Shown here piece by piece: positions 7,017 to 11,485 of a DNA stretch of 11,485 nt. This DNA is from JBBDXA01 sp040902585. Lineage in GTDB: Bacteria > Planctomycetota > Phycisphaerae > Phycisphaerales > Phycisphaeraceae. The stretch covers positions 1 to 11,485 of the forward strand of contig JBBDXA010000252.1 of NCBI GenBank assembly GCA_040902585.1, in the 5' to 3' direction. Made by a program: the position numbers and the translations under genes. Numbering within the stretch: position 1 is the first letter of the stretch; each line of letters opens with the position of its first letter. The notes beneath the pieces were generated by a model. The model was given only the letters and a program-made list of their open reading frames with translations. It was not told where the DNA came from and searched no databases.

Positions 7017-8414
7017 ATGCACAACAGAAAAGACATCAACCGAAGAGACTTCTTAAAGACATCGATGCTTGGCGCGGGGGCAATGGCCCTGGCACCGTCT
7101 TTCAATCAAGTGTTCGCTGCGACAGGCAGTGCGGGAATTCCCAAGCGTTTCATCTTCATCCGCAAGTCGAGCGGTATCCGTCCCGCCGAGATCGCCCTTC
7201 GCGATTTTTCTGACAAGGACAGGGCGCTTGACGAGAAGAAGCAGCCGCTCGAAGTGGATCTGGACAAGCATGAACTGCCCAAGTGGCTGCGGGGCCTGGA
7301 TGCGCACAAGGAGCACATGACCATCCTGCAGGGGCTCTCCGCCAAGATGAGTGAGAATGTTCACTACTCATTCTCTTCCGTCATGGGCTGCTTCAAGTCG
7401 AACCGAAACACGCTCAGTGCCATCAAACGAACGACGGTCGATTTTGAACTGGCCAAGCTCTTTCCCTCCCCGTTTGGACACGTCGAGTTGTCCTTCGCCG
7501 ACGGCCGCACGGGCATTGTCGATGGGTATTCTGCACCGGCCCCGCAGACGCGAAACTACTGCTACGCGGACCCGGAGACCGCACGAAACGAACTGTTCAA
7601 ATCAGTCCTGAACCCAGAAGCTGTGAATTCCGACAATGACATGCTGGCGTTCTTGAAGAGCAAAGAGGGCCTGAAAGCAAGCGGCATCAGCGGTCATGAG
7701 AAGAAGCGACAGGAGATGCACATCGATTCGATTGAGGCCATACGCCAGCGCAACAAGAAGCTGATCACGATGTCCAGTTCACTTGCCAGGCATCTGCCTG
7801 AGATTGCACCCGTCCATGCCGACGGCGGTCAGAATGCGAGTACACCTGAGAAGCAGGCAGCCATGACTGACGTACTCATCGCAGCTCTAGTGGCGGGATT
7901 GACCAACGTGGTGACGTATACGATCGACGACCTGGGCACGCCTATCACAGGTCTGCCGGGAAATGAAACGGATCGCGTTGGCATCCACCCCTTGGGCCAT
8001 GATGAAGCCTTCGGTGGCGTTCCCGCCTGGAAAACCCGAGAGCAGATCCGAATCAGTCACGTCAATCAGATCAAAACGATCGTCGATAAGCTCAAGCAGG
8101 TTCCTGAAGGGAAGGGAACGATGTTTGATCACACGATGATCATGTACTTCCCGGAGAACGGCGAAACCCACCATGGCATCGGCTTGGAATCCCCGTTCCT
8201 CATCATGGCGGGCAACAACTGCAATCTCGACATGTCGGGCCGCTACATACGCTTGCCATATCTTGGTAACGAAGGACACAAGACATTGGGCAATTGGTAC
8301 ACAACGCTGCTCAACGCCCACGGCAATCCGATTGAACACTACGGTGATCTTGACCTGGAGATGTCACGCAAAAAGTTGGATCAAACGGGCCCGATCAAGC
8401 AGTTGATGGGATAA
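7017..8414 (+). CDS. DUF1552 family Tat-exported protein, pair 2, with altered HXXSHH motif
   Basis: This 465-residue DUF1552-type protein has a twin-arginine signal at its N-terminus, NRRDFLKTS (residues 8-16), followed by a short hydrophobic stretch and an AxA-like site in QVFAATG. The start at 7017 is 4 nt after the upstream stop, implying translational coupling. The C-terminus follows the family pattern of this branch: GHKTLGNWYTTLLNAHG, then GNPIEHYGDLDLEM and DQTGPIKQLMG. Where the first copy has the name-giving HNLSHH, this one reads HPLGHD (residues 324-329), so only two of the three signature histidines are retained. A later ENGETHHG segment may supply other ligands. It is thus a different subfamily from the 505-1779 gene, not a recent duplicate. 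The natural partner is the large PSCyt/PSD protein encoded just upstream. Function is unknown; folded export is inferred from the signal. Confidence 0.9.
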   Translation: MHNRKDINRRDFLKTSMLGAGAMALAPSFNQVFAATGSAGIPKRFIFIRKSSGIRPAEIALRDFSDKDRALDEKKQPLEVDLDKHELPKWLRGLDAHKEHMTILQGLSAKMSENVHYSFSSVMGCFKSNRNTLSAIKRTTVDFELAKLFPSPFGHVELSFADGRTGIVDGYSAPAPQTRNYCYADPETARNELFKSVLNPEAVNSDNDMLAFLKSKEGLKASGISGHEKKRQEMHIDSIEAIRQRNKKLITMSSSLARHLPEIAPVHADGGQNASTPEKQAAMTDVLIAALVAGLTNVVTYTIDDLGTPITGLPGNETDRVGIHPLGHDEAFGGVPAWKTREQIRISHVNQIKTIVDKLKQVPEGKGTMFDHTMIMYFPENGETHHGIGLESPFLIMAGNNCNLDMSGRYIRLPYLGNEGHKTLGNWYTTLLNAHGNPIEHYGDLDLEMSRKKLDQTGPIKQLMG

Positions 8415-8437
8415 CTCGCCAGTGCGATCACCGCGAG
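8415..8437 (+). terminator. Possible hairpin after the pair 2 operon
   Basis: Immediately after the stop, CTCGC (8415-8419) pairs with GCGAG (8433-8437), with an inner GTG/CAC pairing around CGAT. No T-run follows, so it would not be a typical intrinsic terminator; it might only protect the 3' end. Confidence 0.2.
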
Positions 8438-8784
8438 CAAGACTGTTCTGAATCGAACACCATGCGAGGAGGAGGGGGTACACCATCTTATGATGGCCGA
8501 AGTACTGACCTGCCCTTCAATTGCTCCGCTGGCGTAAGGAAGTCGGCGTTTTACATTCAGTTGCGATCGCTTCGTGTTGCGGGTCTACCGAAAAACTACC
8601 GGTTAGCGGTGGGGCGGTAGGGGGGTGAGGTGCATTTACTCCTTGAAGTCCGTCTCCGGCTTCTCCAGATCCAGCTCCTTGATCCAAATGTTGCGATACC
8701 GCACGTCGTGTCCTTCGCACTGAAGCTTCAAGCCTCCACGAGATCGTTGAAGCAGTGCATCCGAGCAGATAAGTTCACGCAAAT
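8438..8784. other. Spacer between convergent genes with small repeats
   Basis: Apart from the DUF1080 remnant described separately, this stretch holds no gene I can support. It contains a 5-bp hairpin CCATC-TTAT-GATGG (8483-8496), and a cluster of CTACCG (8585-8590 and 8596-8601) with its inverse CGGTAG (8615-8620), which could fold as a stem between the converging operons. A purine-rich AGGAGGAGGGGG tract (8467-8478) precedes a 15-codon frame of no known meaning. Confidence 0.5.
8636..8737 (-). pseudogene. DUF1080 domain tail, truncated remnant
   Basis: The minus strand reads 33 codons and a stop (TAA at 8638-8636) that resemble the end of a DUF1080 domain: GGLKLQCEGHDVRYRNIWIK, then ELDLEKP and a short acidic tail. 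The GLxxQCEGxxVRYRNIxIKEL pattern is the typical last beta-strand pair of this family and is comparable to GLEGDRGQMEYRRIRVKE in the intact SGNH-DUF1080 gene of this window. The frame stays open a little further upstream, into the ThuA 3' end, but without family similarity there, and it lacks a start. About 150 or more residues of the domain are missing. It begins 47 nt after the ThuA stop on the same strand, so a ThuA-DUF1080 gene pair probably existed and most of the second gene was deleted. Confidence 0.6.
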
Positions 8785-9822
8785 CTACTTGTAGTAGCTC
8801 ACCTTTCGCGGCACGACCTTCAGCTTCTCGTAGTTGAAGCCACTTTCAAGCGGGTCGAACGTGCCCACGATGTCCACACTCGACTGGGCGTCGATCTGGT
8901 TCTCCATTCTCAGGCACCAGTACGCGGCATTGATTGTCAGGCGACGCAAGCCCGCACTCTCATAGTCGCGAGCACTGCCCATCGTGGTGTGAAACACGCG
9001 GGCCGTCTTGCCCGTGTTGCCCGTCCATGTCTTGACCCACGCAACCGGCAACGCGATCAGCTTCGGATTGATTTCATCATCGTGCTTGCGTCCCATCAGC
9101 GGCTGCCCGTAGACCAGCGGCGTACAGACGGCCGGCAGGTTGTCGCCTTCCTTGTAGGTGCGGTACACATCACTGGGGCCCCATATGTCACTCACCCCTT
9201 TGAGGACGGGGTGGTCCTTGTTCTCTTCAACGATAATGCCACGGGTTGAATCCTGGTGCCATCGGCCGTGATGCCCCCGGAAGGAACCACCCAGCACATC
9301 TTCGCCGAAGTTGATCTTCTTGCCGTCTTTCTTGTAGTCGAAGCCGATGAAACCGTGGTTCGCGGTGCGGATACCGATGATCGGCTTACCTGAATCGAGG
9401 TACTTGTAGATGTGCCCGAGCTGATCTTCGGGCAAGGTTACGAGCCGGCTGAACAGGATGATCAGGTCCGCCTTGTCCAGGTGCTCCAATCCGGGGATAT
9501 TGTGCATCACGGTCTTGTCTTCCCAGCGGATCTTCATGGTGGGATCCACCTCATTCTTCTCATTCACGCTGAACAGCACCGTCGTGTCGAAGCCGTGATG
9601 CCGGGCGAGAATCTTCGCCAGCATCGGCATCGATTGCTCACTGCGATACTCCTGGTCCGCGGCGATAAGCACAATGAGCTTCCCATTGCCCGGTCCCTTC
9701 GCGCCTGAATAATTCAACCACAGCGGACTTTCGGGGACTGGATGTTCACCGGCTAGCAAGGACCCTGGCACGACCAGTGAAACGATCAGGGCGAGTGCGG
9801 AGATCAGCAGTTTGTTCAGCAT
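8785..9822 (-). CDS. ThuA-like secreted protein (PF06283 type)
   Basis: The product is 345 residues from the ATG at 9822. That start is preferred over the one 16 codons upstream (9870) because the protein then begins directly with a signal peptide (LLISALALIVSLVVPGSLLAG, about residues 5-25) and GGGAAC lies a few bases before it. The mature part fits the ThuA family, which has a class I glutamine-amidotransferase-like fold: KLIVLIAADQEYRSEQSMP (48-66), HLDKADLIILFSR (114-126), KPIIGIRTANHGFIGFD (146-162) and GGSFRGHHGRWHQ (178-190), followed by VFHTTMGSARDYE. ThuA of rhizobia takes part in trehalose use through 3-keto sugars; in planctomycetes the substrate is unknown. Secretion suggests action on extracellular or periplasmic glycans. 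It is flanked on both sides by gene remnants in the same orientation and is divergent from the kinase gene. Confidence 0.88.
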   Translation of the reverse strand: MLNKLLISALALIVSLVVPGSLLAGEHPVPESPLWLNYSGAKGPGNGKLIVLIAADQEYRSEQSMPMLAKILARHHGFDTTVLFSVNEKNEVDPTMKIRWEDKTVMHNIPGLEHLDKADLIILFSRLVTLPEDQLGHIYKYLDSGKPIIGIRTANHGFIGFDYKKDGKKINFGEDVLGGSFRGHHGRWHQDSTRGIIVEENKDHPVLKGVSDIWGPSDVYRTYKEGDNLPAVCTPLVYGQPLMGRKHDDEINPKLIALPVAWVKTWTGNTGKTARVFHTTMGSARDYESAGLRRLTINAAYWCLRMENQIDAQSSVDIVGTFDPLESGFNYEKLKVVPRKVSYYK

Positions 9823-9945
9823 GAAAGTTCCCGTGGACTGGATTGAATCAGGCGGACGAGTTCTCGTCATTGAATGCCGCCCTACTCTACCGAAGCCACA
9901 CTCCAGACGGCGGGCATCACCCCGACATGTTCAATCAAACAAAGG

Positions 9946-10125
9946 CTATCCCCAAGCCTTGGCGGTGCTTTCGATCCAGTTGCGGGCGATCAGCTCATGT
10001 CCCTGAGGCAGCGGGTGCACAGCCGGTCCCACGACGCAAAGATCAAACTGCCTGCTTCAAACGTCGAGCGTGCCCATGATCTTTCTCTGGTGGCAGGTCA
10101 CGCAGGCGATTCCATGATCACCCGA
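9946..10125 (-). pseudogene. Decayed reading frame ending in SGNH-hydrolase-like tail
   Basis: One minus-strand frame runs from just after a TGA at 10128-10126 to a TAG at 9948-9946, interrupted by an in-frame TGA at 10059-10057. The lower part reads FDLCVVGPAVHPLPQGHEL then IARNWIESTAKAWG; the HPxPxGHELIARNWI pattern resembles block V of SGNH/GDSL hydrolases, where the catalytic His lies, although the Asp two residues before it (DxxH) is not seen. The upper part reads GIACVTCHQRKIMGTLDV, which contains a CxxCH motif (10090-10104). No start codon or further family similarity is visible upstream. I interpret it as the 3' end of a lost gene preceding ThuA in an old operon; whether both parts belong to one gene is uncertain. 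Confidence 0.45.
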
Positions 10126-10180
10126 TCAACGATCTGGCCACGACCTCGATTCAGCCATAGGAAAGAAGAAGAAGACACCT

Positions 10181-10207
10181 CCGACAATCCGCACCTTTGA
10201 GTACAAT
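10181..10207 (+). promoter_or_regulatory. Possible kinase promoter
   Basis: TACAAT (10202-10207) matches the sigma-70 -10 consensus at five of six positions, with CCGACA (10181-10186) as a weak -35 match at a short 15-nt spacing. It lies 32 nt before the kinase ATG. The spacing is below optimum, so confidence is low. Confidence 0.25.
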
Positions 10208-10239
10208 CCCGTCCGCACGTTTCATATGCGGGGTAATCC

Positions 10240-11485
10240 ATGCCTTCCGATCCAGATGATCCAACGCTTGCCTCGTCCGTGCCCGCCTCCAACGGTCCGG
10301 ACGCGGACGTCACACAATCGCAGACCTTGCCTTCGGTTTCTTTGCCGCACATTGTTCCCGCTCAACCCGTCCCTGTTGCGGCTTCATCCGCGCAATCTGA
10401 CGGAGTCCCCACCGTATTCCCGCGCATTGATGGCTACCACGTGATCGCCAAGCTTGGGCAAGGTGGCATGGGTGCGGTTTATCGAGCGACACAACTGGCC
10501 ACGCGCCGCGAAGTGGCACTGAAGCTCATGTCTGTTCGCGCCCTGGGCTCGGACAAGGCCCGTCGCAGGTTCGAGCGCGAGGTGGAACTTGCCTCATCAC
10601 TGGAACATCCCAATATCGCCCGAGTCTTTGACTCCGGACTGGCGAAGAACATCTATTTTTACGCGATGCAGTTGGTGCCAGGTGTTCCGCTGGACAAGCA
10701 TGTCGAGATGAATCAGCTTGATGAGCGGGCGATTCTCGAAGTGTTTCTGAAGGTTTGCCGTGCCGTTGAATTTGCCCATCGCAAAGGCGTCATCCACCGC
10801 GACCTGAAGCCTTCCAACATCGTGGTGACTCCCGAAGGCGACCCGTTTGTGCTCGACTTCGGACTGGCAAAAACGCTGGTGGATGATGGCGAGCACCTGA
10901 CCGTCTCGCAGGAAGGCGACCTCACCGGCACGCCCGCCTACATGTCCCCGGAGCAGGCCGCCGGTCACGTGCACTCGATCGACACCCGCACAGATGTTTA
11001 TGCCTTGGGCGTCATCCTGTTCCGCCTGCTGACCAACGATCACCCGCACGACACGACCGGCTCCGCATTCGACCTGACCAAACGCATCATCGAACTGGAT
11101 CCCAAACGTCCACGCAACATCAAAGCCAACCTCGACCGCGACCTGGAAGCCATCGTGCTCAAGTGCCTGGAGAAGCAGCCTTCCATGAGGTACGGCTCCG
11201 CCGGCGGACTCGCGGAAGATATTGAGCGATACCTGCGGCATGAACCGATCTCCGCCCAGCCGGCGACGGCCACTTATTACCTCAAGAAAAAGCTGGCCCG
11301 CCACAAGCCACTGGTGGCGCTGGTGGCCGTGCTGTTCGTCGTGTTCAACGCGGCAGTGCTCTTTTACTTTTGGTCGATCACCGCTGAGCAGACGAGAACA
11401 GAGAAGGCACGCCAGGAGGCGATAACGCAGAAAGGTGTCGCCGAGACCAATGCGAACACGGCGGAGCAGCAGCGCGTCAAGGCCG
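10240..11485 (+). CDS. Membrane-anchored Hanks-type Ser/Thr protein kinase, 3' end beyond window
   Basis: The frame from the ATG at 10240 stays open to the right edge, giving 415 codons. Residues 1-62 are a Pro/Ser/Ala-rich, probably disordered leader. The kinase domain, about 65-335, has every key element: glycine loop LGQGGMGAVY (72-81), VALK lysine K95, an alpha-C glutamate in RRFEREVELA, catalytic HRDLKPSN (H186, D188, N193), DFG (206-208), activation segment GTPAYMSPEQA (230-240) and D252 in TRTDVYALG. It should be active. The phrase RYLRHEPISAQPAT and a basic stretch then lead to a membrane helix at about 357-378 (LVALVAVLFVVFNAAVLFYF), followed by a charged, coiled-coil-like segment (EKARQEAITQ). 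In planctomycete kinases of this plan the part beyond the membrane often carries TPR or WD40 repeats; here it is outside the window. It is divergent from ThuA, and nothing visible links the two functionally. Confidence 0.95.
   Translation, partial: MPSDPDDPTLASSVPASNGPDADVTQSQTLPSVSLPHIVPAQPVPVAASSAQSDGVPTVFPRIDGYHVIAKLGQGGMGAVYRATQLATRREVALKLMSVRALGSDKARRRFEREVELASSLEHPNIARVFDSGLAKNIYFYAMQLVPGVPLDKHVEMNQLDERAILEVFLKVCRAVEFAHRKGVIHRDLKPSNIVVTPEGDPFVLDFGLAKTLVDDGEHLTVSQEGDLTGTPAYMSPEQAAGHVHSIDTRTDVYALGVILFRLLTNDHPHDTTGSAFDLTKRIIELDPKRPRNIKANLDRDLEAIVLKCLEKQPSMRYGSAGGLAEDIERYLRHEPISAQPATATYYLKKKLARHKPLVALVAVLFVVFNAAVLFYFWSITAEQTRTEKARQEAITQKGVAETNANTAEQQRVKA

Noticed and set aside
8490..8537. 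15-codon frame behind an AGGAGG-rich tract
   Set aside because: The spacer from the purine tract to ATG is longer than usual (about 11-14 nt), the peptide is very short and matches nothing I recognise.
10098..10352. Minus-strand frame overlapping the kinase start
   Set aside because: Cys- and Ser-rich translation with no family pattern; it overlaps the kinase 5' end and uses a different frame from the SGNH-like remnant.
10597..11304. Minus-strand frame opposite the kinase
   Set aside because: The plus strand encodes all kinase catalytic motifs without a break; the opposite frame has none.
1..11485. CRISPR array, insertion sequence or integrase gene
   Set aside because: I saw no regularly spaced direct repeats and no transposase- or integrase-like protein in any convincing frame.

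Overview
This window looks like chromosomal DNA of a planctomycete (Planctomycetota). The gene families are characteristic: secreted c-type-cytochrome-like PSCyt/PSD (DUF1588/1592/1585) proteins paired with Tat-exported DUF1552 (HXXSHH) proteins, an SGNH hydrolase fused to DUF1080, a ThuA-like protein, and a Hanks-type Ser/Thr kinase with a C-terminal membrane segment. Clear Shine-Dalgarno sequences are scarce, which is common in this phylum. All family calls were made by reading the sequence; no database search was run.

Layout. (1) 1-1779, + strand: the 3' end of a PSCyt3/PSD2 (DUF1588-DUF1585) gene followed 28 nt later by a DUF1552 gene (pair 1). (2) 1780-1916: a roughly 100-bp near-symmetric palindrome made of two inverted copies of a 34-nt unit, lying between convergent genes (REP/BIME-like). 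(3) 1917-3263, - strand: a secreted SGNH/GDSL hydrolase fused to a DUF1080 domain. (4) 3286-3327, - strand: the exact 3' half of a tRNA-Gly(CCC) gene, without its 5' half. This is the classic footprint of site-specific integration. It is followed by about 580 nt without a convincing gene, the first part AT-rich. (5) 3911-8414, + strand: a second, clearly different PSCyt/PSD gene and DUF1552 gene, 4 nt apart (pair 2). (6) 8415-8784: spacer holding a 33-codon DUF1080 tail. (7) 8785-9822, - strand: an intact ThuA-like gene. (8) 9946-10125, - strand: a decayed reading frame ending in an SGNH-like tail. (9) 10240 to the right edge, + strand: a membrane Ser/Thr kinase running out of the window.

How the genes may work together. 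The two PSCyt/PSD + DUF1552 pairs have the same order and both encode exported proteins: one partner with CxxCH haem-type motifs, one with a twin-arginine signal. This suggests a conserved two-protein extracytoplasmic unit of unknown function. The SGNH-DUF1080 fusion, the ThuA gene and the two gene remnants around it all point to carbohydrate side-chain or 3-keto-sugar chemistry; the remnants suggest a former SGNH-ThuA-DUF1080 operon that has decayed around ThuA. The tRNA-Gly fragment implies that DNA on its higher-coordinate side, which includes pair 2, may be part of an integrated island. That is an inference; no integrase is visible here.
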